NCBI RefSeq assembly: GCF_014648415.1 | Contig: NZ_BMRB01000002.1 | Coordinates: 1,447,260-1,511,259 of the forward strand | Direction: 5' to 3' | Length of the DNA stretch: 64,000 bases | DNA from: Actinokineospora fastidiosa | GTDB lineage: Bacteria; Actinomycetota; Actinomycetes; Mycobacteriales; Pseudonocardiaceae | Made by a program: the position numbers and the translations under genes | The notes under the pieces: generated by a model | The model's input: only the letters and a program-made list of their open reading frames with translations | Databases searched by the model: none | Told to the model about the DNA's origin: nothing | Part shown: one piece after another, positions 31,316 through 40,593 of the stretch | How the letters are laid out: every line of letters begins with the position of its first letter | Numbering within the stretch: position 1 is the stretch's first letter

Positions 31316-32467
31316 GTGCCGCTGGTGTCGGGTGAGATGGTTCGGGTGGCGGGGCGTCTGGTGGTGGGGGTGGCGGTCGGCGGGGTGTCGGCGGTCGGTG
31401 AGGTGGTGTTCCTGATCCTCGCTCTCCTCGGGATGGCGGTCGGGGGGCGGCCGTGGGTGTACGGGGTGGCGCGGGGGCTGGCGGAGTTCGAGCGGGGGCG
31501 GATCCTCCGGTTCTTCGGGCAGGCGTTCACCGGGGAGTTCAGCGGCGAGCGGGCCTTGCGGTACCTCGGGGTGCGGTGGCTGGTGGGCGGGTTGGGGCTC
31601 GGGGTGCTGCTGCTGATGCTCTTCGGCGCCGTCAACGCCGTGTTGATGTTGGTGCAGTTGGCCAGAGGCGGGTCCATCATCGAGTTCGACGCGCCGGAGG
31701 GGGTGAGTTGGTATGACCCGGTGACGTACGTCCTCTTCGGGGGGCTGCTGGCGTTCGTCACCATTCAGGGGATGTTGGGGGTCGTCGAGTTGGATCGGCG
31801 GTTGGCTCGGCACTTCCTCGGGCCGACGGTGCAGGAGCGGCTGCAGCGGCGGGTGTCGGAGTTGACCGTGAGCCGGGCCGAGGTGGTCGAGGCGATCGAC
31901 GCCGAGCGCAGGCGGATCGAGCGGGATCTGCATGACGGGGTGCAGCAGCGGATCGTGGCGTTGGGGATGTTGCTCGGGCGGGCGCGGCGCACCGACGACT
32001 CCGGGCGGGCGGCGGAGTTGGTGCGGCAGGCGCACGACGAGGCCGGGCGGGCGCTGACCGACCTGCGCGAGGTGACCTGGCGGGTGTACCCGATCGCGTT
32101 GGACACCGATGGGTTGCGGGTGGCGTTGGAGTCGCTGGCCGAGATGGCGGTGATCCCGGTGCACCTGCGGTACACGCTCACCGAGCGGTACCCCAGCGCC
32201 GTCGAGGTGCCCGCCTACTTCGTCGCCTCCGAGGCGGTGACGAACGCGGTGAAGCACTCCGGCGCGAGCCGCATCGACCTGGCGGTGGAGCGGGTCGGGT
32301 CCGCCATCGTCGTCCGGGTGACGGACGACGGGGTCGGAGGCGCCGATCCGCGCGGCGGCGGGCTGTCCGGGCTCGCCCGGCGGGTCGCGGCCGTGGATGG
32401 CGTGTTCACTGTGGACAGCCCGCCCGCGGGGCCGACCGTGATCACCGCGAGGTTGCCGTGCGCATAG
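31316..32467 (+). CDS. Sensor histidine kinase, NarL/DesK type
   Basis: Kinase of 383 residues. Several transmembrane helices lie in the first 170 residues (about 15-45, 85-110 and 140-160), then a HisKA_3 box with the phospho-acceptor His (ERRRIERDLHDGVQQRI) and an HATPase domain with N box VASEAVTNAVKHSGAS and G box DDGVGGADPRGGGLSGL. The stop overlaps the start of the response regulator. GTG 31316 is taken as start; it lies close behind TAGACT, so the mRNA may be nearly leaderless, with ATG 31337 an alternative. Confidence 0.93.
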   Translation: MPLVSGEMVRVAGRLVVGVAVGGVSAVGEVVFLILALLGMAVGGRPWVYGVARGLAEFERGRILRFFGQAFTGEFSGERALRYLGVRWLVGGLGLGVLLLMLFGAVNAVLMLVQLARGGSIIEFDAPEGVSWYDPVTYVLFGGLLAFVTIQGMLGVVELDRRLARHFLGPTVQERLQRRVSELTVSRAEVVEAIDAERRRIERDLHDGVQQRIVALGMLLGRARRTDDSGRAAELVRQAHDEAGRALTDLREVTWRVYPIALDTDGLRVALESLAEMAVIPVHLRYTLTERYPSAVEVPAYFVASEAVTNAVKHSGASRIDLAVERVGSAIVVRVTDDGVGGADPRGGGLSGLARRVAAVDGVFTVDSPPAGPTVITARLPCA

Positions 32468-33102
32468 TCGTCGCCGAGGACTCGACGTTGCTGCGGGAAG
32501 GGCTGGTGCGGCTGCTGGCCGACGAGGGCCACGACGTGGTCGCCGCCGTCGGGGACGCCGCCGCGCTCCTGGTCGAGGCCGAGCGCCACCGCCCGGACGT
32601 CGTCGTCACCGATGTCCGGATGCCGCCCACCCACACCGACGACGGCCTGCGCGCCGCCCTGGAGATCCGGCGGCGGTGGCCGGAGACCGCCGTGCTGGTG
32701 CTGTCGCAGTACGTGGAGAAGCGCTACGCCGCCGACCTGATCAGCGACGAGACCGGGCGGGTCGGCTACCTGCTCAAGGACCGGGTGATGGACGTCGGCG
32801 AGTTCCTGTCCGCGCTCGACCGGGTGCACGCGGGCGGCGCCGCGTTCGACCCGGAGGTGGTGCGCCGCCTCCTCGCCCGCACCAGCCACACCGACCCGCT
32901 GTCGCGGCTCACCGACCGGGAGCGGGACGTGCTGGAGAAGATGGCGCAGGGGCACAGCAACACCGGGATCGCCGACGCCATGGCGTTGTCGCGCAGCTCG
33001 GTGGAGAAGCACATCAACGCCATCTTCGACAAGCTCGGCCTGGTGCACACCGCCGCGTACAGCCGTCGGGTGCTGGCGATCGTGCGGTACCTGCGGGACT
33101 AG
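32458..33102 (+). CDS. NarL-type response regulator
   Basis: Response regulator of 214 residues: receiver domain (VVAEDSTLLREGLVRLLA, acceptor Asp in VVVTDVRMPP, conserved Lys in GYLLKDRV) and a C-terminal LuxR helix-turn-helix (LTDRERDVLEKMAQGHSN, then SRSSVEKHINAIF). The GTG start overlaps the last 10 bp of the kinase gene, so the pair is co-translated. Its signal and targets are not visible. Confidence 0.95.
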   Translation: MRIVVAEDSTLLREGLVRLLADEGHDVVAAVGDAAALLVEAERHRPDVVVTDVRMPPTHTDDGLRAALEIRRRWPETAVLVLSQYVEKRYAADLISDETGRVGYLLKDRVMDVGEFLSALDRVHAGGAAFDPEVVRRLLARTSHTDPLSRLTDRERDVLEKMAQGHSNTGIADAMALSRSSVEKHINAIFDKLGLVHTAAYSRRVLAIVRYLRD

Positions 33103-33189
33103 TTCTCATCTGATCGGGTGAACGTCCGTCATGCTCTTGACACCCCCCGCGATGGTTCGGGTAGAGGAACAGCGCATCGGGGGTGACCG

Positions 33190-33963
33190 ATGGGAACCCG
33201 ACACCTGGCGTGGATACCGGTGGTTCTGCTCGCCGTGGCCTGCGGCTCGACGGCCGGGGTGGGCAAACCCGAGGACACGAGGCGGGCCGAGCCGACGTCG
33301 TTCGGCGCCGTGGACACCGAGGAGCCCACGGAGACCGGGCGCGGCGGCGGGAGCGGCCCCGACGAGCGCACGATCCTGGTCGGCGGGCCGCGGCTCGACG
33401 GCCGGACCGACAACGCCGACTGGCCCGAGTTCTTCACCGACCTCGACGGCGAGTTCCGTCCGCAGTGCAAGGTTTTCCGGATCGGCGAGTCGCCCGCCGA
33501 GGTCCCCTCGGTGGCGGTCTCGGTGTCCGTCTCGCTCGGCGGCCCGTTCGCCTTCGCCTCCGACGCCGACTCGTGCGCGGGCGAGTTCGAGGCCGACTGC
33601 GCGGGCTACACCTTCCCCGCACAGGCCGACTGGTACCTGAACACCTGCGCGATCCAGGCGGTGCCCACCGGCGCGGGCACGGGCGCGCTGTCGGTCACGT
33701 TCACCGCGTCCTGTCCGTCGGCACGCGGGATCCCGTGCGACGACCCGGACGTGGCCGCCGCCGGGCCCTCCGCCGCCGACCCGGTGCCGGTGAGCTGGGG
33801 ACAGACGATCGAGCTGACCGCGGCGCCCTGCCCGGAGGACGACTATGACTCCCCCAGCCGAACCTGCCGCGAGGGCCCGACGACGGAGCCGACCACGACC
33901 GACCCCGACGAGACGACCACGACGACCGAGGTCACCACGGCTGAGCCCACGGCGACCGGCTGA
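33190..33963 (+). CDS. Secreted lipoprotein
   Basis: Protein of 257 residues with a lipoprotein signal peptide (WIPVVLLAVACGS, lipobox LAVAC with Cys at about 18). The body has several Cys in the mature domain (possible disulfides) and a low-complexity Thr/Glu/Pro tail. No family is recognised. The last 119 bp are shared with the next gene in another frame. Likely attached to the outer face of the membrane; it may form a pair with the downstream membrane protein. Confidence 0.8.
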   Translation: MGTRHLAWIPVVLLAVACGSTAGVGKPEDTRRAEPTSFGAVDTEEPTETGRGGGSGPDERTILVGGPRLDGRTDNADWPEFFTDLDGEFRPQCKVFRIGESPAEVPSVAVSVSVSLGGPFAFASDADSCAGEFEADCAGYTFPAQADWYLNTCAIQAVPTGAGTGALSVTFTASCPSARGIPCDDPDVAAAGPSAADPVPVSWGQTIELTAAPCPEDDYDSPSRTCREGPTTEPTTTDPDETTTTTEVTTAEPTATG

Positions 33964-34822
33964 GGCGGACCCGGAGCAGGCGCTCGGCCGCTGGCAGACC
34001 ATCGCCGCCGTCGCCACCCCGACGACCCTGGCCTCGGCGCTGCTGTTCTACTTCGGCTACGTGTCCACCCTGGCCCGCTACGAGCACTTCGGCGTCGACC
34101 TCGCGGTGCTGGACCTGTCCACGACCGAGGTGCTGATGCTCGGCACCGAGGTGGTGTTCCCGCCGCTGGCCTTCCTGCTCGTGCTCATGCTGCTGGCGCT
34201 GGCCGCGCACCAGGCGGTGATCGTGTTGCTGCACCGGGGTAGGCGCACGGTCCCGTACGTCATCGCGGTCGCGGCAGGACTGCTGGGCCTGGTGATGTTC
34301 GTGCGCGGCATGGTGGGTCTGCTGTGGGTGGAACTGTCCAAACGCGAGTTCCCCGGCCTGACGCCCATCTGCCTCGGGCTCGGTCTCCCCCTGGTCGCCT
34401 ACGGCCTGTGGATCGCGCGCGAGCTGCGCTCCCCCGGCAGGCACACGCGTGGTGTCAACGAGGTGCTGATCCTGGTCGGGCTGGCCGGGATGACGGTCAT
34501 CGGGCTGTTCTGGGCGACCAACGTCTTCGCGGGCGCCTACGGCCGGGGCCGGGCCGCGGAGGCCGCCGCCGAGCTGCACACCCGCCCGATGGTCGTGCTG
34601 GACCTGACCCAGCGGCTCTACCTGCCGGAGGACCTCGCCGGGGTCGACCAATTCGCGCTCGACGACGGCGGCTCGTTCACCGTGCGCTGCCAGGGTCTGC
34701 GGCTGCTCACCGAGGCGGGCGGACGGCTCTTCCTCGTGCCGCCCGACTGGGAGGGCGCGGGCAGGCGGACGATCGTCGTGCCGAACGACGACTCGGTGCG
34801 CGTGCAGTTCCTTCCGGACTGA
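33845..34822 (+). CDS. Membrane protein overlapping the lipoprotein gene
   Basis: Protein of 325 residues: a basic, Arg/Pro-rich N-terminus of about 40 residues, about four to five transmembrane helices between 50 and 225, then a soluble C-terminal domain of about 95 residues. No family recognised. The ATG at 33845 has GGAGG 6 bases upstream. There is no ATG or GTG in frame soon after the lipoprotein stop. The 119-bp overlap therefore seems real. In the shared stretch one frame encodes the Thr-rich tail and the other the Arg-rich head. Confidence 0.78.
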   Translation: MTPPAEPAARARRRSRPRPTPTRRPRRPRSPRLSPRRPAEADPEQALGRWQTIAAVATPTTLASALLFYFGYVSTLARYEHFGVDLAVLDLSTTEVLMLGTEVVFPPLAFLLVLMLLALAAHQAVIVLLHRGRRTVPYVIAVAAGLLGLVMFVRGMVGLLWVELSKREFPGLTPICLGLGLPLVAYGLWIARELRSPGRHTRGVNEVLILVGLAGMTVIGLFWATNVFAGAYGRGRAAEAAAELHTRPMVVLDLTQRLYLPEDLAGVDQFALDDGGSFTVRCQGLRLLTEAGGRLFLVPPDWEGAGRRTIVVPNDDSVRVQFLPD

Positions 34823-34853
34823 ACCTGTCCGCAGTGCGCCCTACGCTCGCCGC

Positions 34854-35888
34854 ATGCTGACCACGCGCGCGCTCAACCGCGCCACCCTGCACCGCCAGCT
34901 GCTGCTGGAGCGGTCCGACATCTCGGCGCTGGCCGCGGTGGAGCACCTGGTGGGGATGCAGGCGCAGGAGCCGTTCTCGCCGTACTTCGGCCTGTGGTCG
35001 CGGCTGCGCGACTTCAAGGCAGGCGAGCTGGCCGACCTGGTCTCGTCGGGCGCCGTGCTGCGGTCGCACCTCTACCGGGCGACGATCCACCTGGTCAGCG
35101 CCGCCGACCACGGCCGCATCCAGCCGCTGGTGCGGTCGATGCTGTTCCGGCGGCTGGCGTCGTCGCCGTTCAAGTCCGCGGTCACCGACCTGGACCCCGC
35201 CGAATTGGTCGCCGCCGCCACGGAGGTCCTGGCGGAGAAGCCGCGCACCCGACGGGAGCTGTGCGACCTGCTCGGCGCGCGGTGGCCGTCGCTGGACGCG
35301 GAGTCGCTGGGCACGGCGGTCCCGTTCCTGGTCTCGCTCGTCCAGCTCCCGCCGCGCGCGGTGTGGGGTCAGAGCGGGCGGGCGGTGTGGGGGCTCGCGC
35401 CGCCGTCCTCGGAGGAGCCGATCGACCTGGTGTCGCGCTACCTCGCCGCGTTCGGGCCCGCGACGGTCGCCGACATCCAGGCGTGGTCGGGCCTGACCCG
35501 GCTCCGCGCGGTCGTCCGCGACCTCGACCTGCGCGTCCTGGTGGACGACACGGGCCGCGAACTGCTCGACATCCCCGACGGGCCGCTGCCGGACCCCGAC
35601 ACGCCCGCGCCGGTGCGGTTCCTGCCGGAGTTCGACAACCTGCTGCTGGCCCACCGCGACCGCACCCGCGTGATCTCCGACGAGGACTACCGGCGCGGCA
35701 TCATCATCGGCGGGAAGCCGACGCTGCTGGTGGACGGCTTCGTCCACGGCATCTGGCGGATCGGCGAGACCGGGCTCGACGTCGAGGTGTTCCGCCCGCT
35801 GACCCCGGCGCAGCGCGACGACGTGCTCGCCGAGGGCGCGCGGCTGCTGGAGTTCGCCGAGGCGGACGGACGGGTGAGCATCACCTGA
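34854..35888 (+). CDS. Winged-helix DNA-binding protein (HTH_42 family)
   Basis: Protein of 344 residues of the winged-helix family related to YcaQ/AlkX (LERSDISALAAVEHLVGMQAQ at the start, partly quoted as EHLVGMQAQEPFSPY; SHLYRATIHLVSAADH; LLVDGFVHGIW near the end). Members bind DNA and some act as glycosylases for interstrand crosslinks. The catalytic QxQ-type motif of AlkX/AlkZ appears here as GMQAQ. It may protect against a DNA-damaging metabolite, but this form is common in actinomycetes outside clusters. Confidence 0.85.
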   Translation: MLTTRALNRATLHRQLLLERSDISALAAVEHLVGMQAQEPFSPYFGLWSRLRDFKAGELADLVSSGAVLRSHLYRATIHLVSAADHGRIQPLVRSMLFRRLASSPFKSAVTDLDPAELVAAATEVLAEKPRTRRELCDLLGARWPSLDAESLGTAVPFLVSLVQLPPRAVWGQSGRAVWGLAPPSSEEPIDLVSRYLAAFGPATVADIQAWSGLTRLRAVVRDLDLRVLVDDTGRELLDIPDGPLPDPDTPAPVRFLPEFDNLLLAHRDRTRVISDEDYRRGIIIGGKPTLLVDGFVHGIWRIGETGLDVEVFRPLTPAQRDDVLAEGARLLEFAEADGRVSIT

Positions 35889-35895
35889 GATTCAC

Positions 35896-36267
35896 TCAGA
35901 AGGGGTCGGCGACCACCGCGTTCAGCTCGCCCGCCAAGCCGGTCACGTCGACGACGCGCCAGACGATCGAGTGGTCGGCTATCAGCACCCGCCACCGGGT
36001 GTCCTGTCCGCACGCGGTCTCCCTGGCCGAGAGCAGCGCGCTCAGCCCGGCCGCGCCGAAGAAGCTCGCGGACCGCAGGTCGACGCAGAGCGCCGCAGGC
36101 CGGGCCCGCAGGGCGTCGGCCAGGGCCTCGACGAGTTCGATGACGGTCAGGGCGTCGACGTCGCCGGTGACCAGGACGCGCGGCTGGTCCGGCGTGCCCA
36201 GCACGTCCACGGCGATCGTGCTGGCGACGCATGACCTACTGACGTTTCCCATGAGAGCGTCCCTCAC
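35896..36267 (-). CDS. STAS-domain anti-sigma factor antagonist
   Basis: STAS protein of 123 residues (RVLVTGDVDALTVIELVEAL, then LCVDLRSASFFGAAGLSALL). The Ser/Thr that is phosphorylated in SpoIIAA-type antagonists corresponds to the ASFFGAAG region, where Ser is present just before FFG. It probably acts in a partner-switching system for a stress sigma factor. It follows the ANTAR hybrid kinase gene on the same strand with an 86-bp gap. Confidence 0.88.
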   Translation of the reverse strand: MRDALMGNVSRSCVASTIAVDVLGTPDQPRVLVTGDVDALTVIELVEALADALRARPAALCVDLRSASFFGAAGLSALLSARETACGQDTRWRVLIADHSIVWRVVDVTGLAGELNAVVADPF

Positions 36268-36353
36268 GTCGACGTCCGTGCAGGCCCGCTGTTAGACCTT
36301 CCCCCACGGGCCAGTATGGCCCCGCCCTATGGCAGCGGCAACAGGCTCACCCG

Positions 36354-39300
36354 TCAGGAGACCTCCTCGCCGGTGGCGATGACGTGGTCGGCGATGTCGC
36401 GCAGCTTGATGTTGCGGCGCTGCGACGCGGCGCGGAGGCGCTCGAACGCGGCCGCCGCGGTGAGCCGGTGCCGCTCCATCAGGATGCCCACGGCCTGGCC
36501 GATGAACCGGTGGCTGTCGATCGCCGCGCGCAGGTTCTCCTCGGTGTTCGCCCGGCTGGCCTCGCGGGCCGCGCGGTCGATGCCGGTGGCCAGGACGTCG
36601 GCGAGCAGGTGGGCCAGCAGCAGTTCGTCAGCGCCGACCGGTCGGGGCGCCGGGAAGTGGACCCAGACGGTGTGGTCGGCCGCGGTGAGCAGCAGGCCGG
36701 GCGGCGGGTCGGTCCGGTCGCCGCCGCGGGCGGCGGTCAGCCCGTCGCGCACCGCCTCGGGCAGCGCCGTCCATCCGGTCGTGCCCTCGCCGGTGACCAC
36801 GGTGTCGGGCGGCCATTGGCGGGTCGGCGGGATGACGAGCACCGTCCCGCCGAAGACGTCGGCGAAGCCGTGGATGGTGGCCGCGAGCAGTTCGGCCGGA
36901 CCGGGCGCGGCGGCGAGCACCGCGGCCAGTTCCGCCGCGGCCGTGCGGCGCTCACGCAGGCCGCGCTCGCGGGTGATGTCGCGGACGGTGCCCACGACCA
37001 GGGTATCGCCGTCGCCCGCCTTGACGGCGCTCCAGGCGAGGGCGACCCACACGGTGTGGCCGTCGCGGTGGCGCAGGGGCAGCTCCACCTGGCCCGCCGG
37101 GTCGTCATGGACGACGAGCGCGGCGTCCTCGATGAGCGCCCACTCGGCCGGGTCGGCGTCCGGCCTGGGCAGCCACGGGTAGGGCTGGGTGTAGGGCAGG
37201 CCCTCCGGGCCGTAGCCGGTGATGCGGCCGAACGCCTCGTTGACCTCGATCACCACGCCGGAGCCGGTCGCGATGGCCACGCCGTCGTGCAGGCCGTGCA
37301 CGATCGCCGCGCGCCACGCCGCGTCGCGGGAGCGGGCGGCGGCGCGGTCGAGGTTGGCCCGCAGCCGGGTGCGCAGGTCCACCGGGGAGAACGGCTTGAC
37401 CAGGTAGTCGTCCGCGCCCGCGGCGAAGCCCTCCGCGGCGGCCTCCTCCCCGGCACGCGCGGAGAGCAGTACCACCGGCAGGTCGCGCAGGTCCGGGTCG
37501 GCGCGGACGGCGGCGAGCAGGCCGAAGCCGTCCAGCCGCGGCATCATCACGTCGGCGAGCACCATGTCCGGCCGCTGCGCGCGCAGCCGGACCAGCGCCT
37601 CCGCGCCGTCGGCGACGTCCTCGACGGCGTAGTGCGGTTCGAGCAGGTCGCGCAGGTAGTCGCGCAGGTCGCGGTTGTCCTCGGCGACCAGCAGCCGGGG
37701 CCGGTCGGAGAAGCGGTGCCCGTCCTGGCGGTCCAGCGGCGCCGTCCACGACAGCGCCTCCTCCACGTACGGCGTGACGACCTCGGCGTGCCCGCCGGGC
37801 CGGGCGCCGGACACGCCCGCGCTCGGCCGCCCGTACGGCACGCGGACGGTGAACGTCGTCCCCTCGCCCACGGTGGACTCGACCTCGACGGTCCCGTCGA
37901 GCAGGCGCAGCAGTTCGGCCACCATCGCCAGGCCGATGCCGCTGCCCTCGTGCGTGCGGCCCTCGACGCCGCGCACGCGGTGGAACCGCTCGAACAGCCG
38001 GGGCACCTCGTCGGCGGGGATGCCGACCCCGGTGTCGCGCACCCGCAGCTCCGCGGCGTCGCCGACGTCGCGGAGCTCGACGCGGATCTCGCCGTCCAGG
38101 GTGTACTTGACCGCGTTGGACAACAGGTTGAGCACGACCCGGTCCCACATCTCGCGGTCCAGGTAGGACAGCCGGGGCAGCCGGGGCGCGTCGACGACCA
38201 GGGTGAGCCCGGCCCGCTCGACCGCGGGGGCGAAGACGTGGGCCAGGGCGGTCGTGGCGCGGGCGAGGTCGACCGGAGCGGGCTCGGGGACCAGCCTGCC
38301 CGCCTCGATCCTGGCGAAGTCGAGCATCCCGTTGACCAGCTTGCGCAGCCGTCCGGCGCTGCGCGCGATCAGTTCGAGCCTGCTGCGCTGGCGCTCGGGC
38401 AGCGGCTCGTCGAGCGCGTCGGCGACCGGGCCGAGGATCAGGGTGAGCGGGGTGCGCAGCTCGTGGCTGATGTTGGAGAAGAACGTGGTCTTGGCCGTGT
38501 CGAGCTCGGCGAGGGCCTGGGCGCGGCGCTGCTGGGCGACGTAGGCGCGGGCGCCGCTGATGGCCGTGGCCAGGTGCCCGGCGCTGAGGTCGAGGAACGA
38601 GCGGTAGCCGTCGTCGAAGGGTCTGCGGTCGCTCACCCCGAAGACCAGCACGGCGGTGGGCTCGGTCGCCCCCGGCTCGATCACCGGGGCGGCGTAGTAC
38701 CCGGGCGCGACGGTCCGGCCGTGCCGCCCGACGGCGACGTCGAGGCCGTCGGTGTCGCGCGCCTCGCCCGCCCTGATCCGCTCGCCGCCCAGCCTGACCT
38801 CGGCGAACGGCACGTCGTCGCGGTTGGCGGTGAGCACGTCCACCGCCCGCGCGCACGCCTGCTCCGGGCTGACGGTGTCCACCAGACCGGCCGCGAGCCT
38901 GCCGAGCGTGGCCAGCCTGCGGGCGCCGACCAGCTTCTCGGTGGTCTCGGTGACCGCGCAGAACACCCCGCCGGTCGCGCCCGACTCGTCGACTATGGGG
39001 CTGTAGGAGAAGGTGAAGTAGCACTCCTCCAGAAAGCCGTTGCGGTCGAGCAGCAGGAGCTGGTCGTCGGACCAGGTAGCGCCCTCGCCCGCCATGACCC
39101 CGCGCAGCATGGGGCCGATGACGTCCCAGATCTCCGGCCAGATCGCCCGGCCGGGCGCGCCGAGCGCGACCGGGTGCTTGGAGGCGCCGAGGATCGGCCG
39201 GTAGGCGTCGTTGTAGATCATGACCAGCTCCGGGCCCCACCAGAGCAGGATGGGGAACCGGGAGGTCAGGCAGACGCTGACGGCGGTGCGCAGGCTCTGC

Positions 39301-39431
39301 GGCCAGTCGTCCATGGGCCCGAGCGGGGTCGCCGCCCAGTCGAACGCGCCGACGAGCGCGCCCATCTCGCCGCCCGCGTCGAGCACACCCGCTGCCCACC
39401 CGGCTGCCTTCATGTCCGCATTCTCGACCAC
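36354..39431 (-). CDS. Hybrid sensor kinase ending in an ANTAR domain
   Basis: Protein of 1025 residues. Domains in order: PAS (about 45-165), GAF-like (165-290), HisKA (FFSNISHELRTPLTLILGP near 320), HATPase (NLLSNAVKYTLDGEIR; FERFHRVRG; GSGIGLAMVAELL), receiver (VAEDNRDLRDYL, VLADVMMPRLDGFG, DDYLVKPFSP, about 575-690), PAS (705-810), GAF-like (825-950) and a C-terminal ANTAR domain (IGQAVGILMERHRLTAAAAFERL). ANTAR domains bind RNA and prevent transcription termination, so one protein may sense, phosphorylate and act on RNA. GTG 39431 or ATG 39413 may be the start. It follows the LysR gene by 19 bp. Confidence 0.92.
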   Translation of the reverse strand: MVENADMKAAGWAAGVLDAGGEMGALVGAFDWAATPLGPMDDWPQSLRTAVSVCLTSRFPILLWWGPELVMIYNDAYRPILGASKHPVALGAPGRAIWPEIWDVIGPMLRGVMAGEGATWSDDQLLLLDRNGFLEECYFTFSYSPIVDESGATGGVFCAVTETTEKLVGARRLATLGRLAAGLVDTVSPEQACARAVDVLTANRDDVPFAEVRLGGERIRAGEARDTDGLDVAVGRHGRTVAPGYYAAPVIEPGATEPTAVLVFGVSDRRPFDDGYRSFLDLSAGHLATAISGARAYVAQQRRAQALAELDTAKTTFFSNISHELRTPLTLILGPVADALDEPLPERQRSRLELIARSAGRLRKLVNGMLDFARIEAGRLVPEPAPVDLARATTALAHVFAPAVERAGLTLVVDAPRLPRLSYLDREMWDRVVLNLLSNAVKYTLDGEIRVELRDVGDAAELRVRDTGVGIPADEVPRLFERFHRVRGVEGRTHEGSGIGLAMVAELLRLLDGTVEVESTVGEGTTFTVRVPYGRPSAGVSGARPGGHAEVVTPYVEEALSWTAPLDRQDGHRFSDRPRLLVAEDNRDLRDYLRDLLEPHYAVEDVADGAEALVRLRAQRPDMVLADVMMPRLDGFGLLAAVRADPDLRDLPVVLLSARAGEEAAAEGFAAGADDYLVKPFSPVDLRTRLRANLDRAAARSRDAAWRAAIVHGLHDGVAIATGSGVVIEVNEAFGRITGYGPEGLPYTQPYPWLPRPDADPAEWALIEDAALVVHDDPAGQVELPLRHRDGHTVWVALAWSAVKAGDGDTLVVGTVRDITRERGLRERRTAAAELAAVLAAAPGPAELLAATIHGFADVFGGTVLVIPPTRQWPPDTVVTGEGTTGWTALPEAVRDGLTAARGGDRTDPPPGLLLTAADHTVWVHFPAPRPVGADELLLAHLLADVLATGIDRAAREASRANTEENLRAAIDSHRFIGQAVGILMERHRLTAAAAFERLRAASQRRNIKLRDIADHVIATGEEVS

Positions 39432-39450
39432 GGGGGACCGCGATCGCTCA

Positions 39451-40398
39451 TCAAGCGGGGACCATCCCCCGTCGTGACCACCAGTTCCGGTACGCGGGGA
39501 TGCGGTCGACCATCGTCCGGTAGGCGTCGACGACCACGCGGCGCAGGATCTGCACCGGGACCGGGCACTGGTCGGTCCAGGCCAGATCGATGCGTCCGCG
39601 CACCGGGTCGCCGACCAGCGGGCGGAAGACGACGCCCCGGTTCTCCACCGACAGCGGGTCGGCGATGGCGACGCACTTGCCGGTGCCGACGAACTCGCGC
39701 GCGCCGGCGTTGTGGGTGGACTGGTAGCCGATGCGCGGCTCGAACCCCAGCTCGCGGCAGGCGGAGCGGAGCGCTGCCAGCCAGCCGGGGTTGTCGTGCG
39801 GGTTGACGATCCACGACTCGCCCGCGAGGTCGGCGAGGTCGATGGCCTCCCGGTCGGCGAGCGGGTGGCGGTCCCACAGGGCGACGAAGGCCGGTTCCAG
39901 CGGGACGACCGTCTCCATGCGGAGGTTGTGCACCTCGACGCTCTCGAAGCCGATCACGTCGCTGATGAGCGCGGCGTCCAGGCTGCCCGCGCGCAGCATC
40001 GTGACCAGCGCGTCCGGGGCGGTGTCGATGTGGGCGCGGACGGTGTAGCCGCGGTCGGCGGCGAACACCTCCTCCAGCCGGGGCACGATCTCCGACAGCA
40101 GCAGGCCGACATCGCCGAGGACGATCTCCCGCCGCGTCGAGCGGGTGGAGATGACCATCAGGTCGTCCATCTCGCGGAGCACCGCGCGGGCCCTGGCCAG
40201 CAGGCCCCGGCCGAACGACGTGGTCACCACGCCCGTGCGGCCGCGCTCGAAGACCTTCTCGCCGATGGCGCGCTCGATGCGCTGCACCTGCGCGGTCAGC
40301 GACGGCTGGGCGAGGCCGAGCACGGCAGCGGCCTTGGTGATGCTGCCCTCGTCGGCGACCGTCACCAGCGCCCGGAGGTGCCGCACCTCGAGTTCCAC
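39451..40398 (-). CDS. LysR-family regulator
   Basis: Regulator of 315 residues: N-terminal helix-turn-helix (LRALVTVADEGSITKAAAVL, then PSLTAQVQRIE) and a periplasmic-binding-like effector domain from about 90 on. The start is at 40398, and the divergent stress-protein gene begins at 40594. The region between holds TTGATCAA-like and TCTCGA repeats, possible LysR contacts. Same-strand neighbour of the hybrid kinase, likely one transcript. Confidence 0.93.
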   Translation of the reverse strand: MELEVRHLRALVTVADEGSITKAAAVLGLAQPSLTAQVQRIERAIGEKVFERGRTGVVTTSFGRGLLARARAVLREMDDLMVISTRSTRREIVLGDVGLLLSEIVPRLEEVFAADRGYTVRAHIDTAPDALVTMLRAGSLDAALISDVIGFESVEVHNLRMETVVPLEPAFVALWDRHPLADREAIDLADLAGESWIVNPHDNPGWLAALRSACRELGFEPRIGYQSTHNAGAREFVGTGKCVAIADPLSVENRGVVFRPLVGDPVRGRIDLAWTDQCPVPVQILRRVVVDAYRTMVDRIPAYRNWWSRRGMVPA

Positions 40399-40593
40399 GC
40401 GCTCATGCTACGCACGGGGGCAAGGGTTGTTGATCAATTTGCCCACCCTCTCGACGATCGAGATTCTCGATAAGTCCTCAAAGGACCGGTGGCGCGTACC
40501 CACGCACGGCCGGATGAATCTTCCCGGCCGGGTGATTGAGCCTGACCCGGCCGGGGCACTCATCGCGTGACGGACTACGACAAAGGAGTGGCC

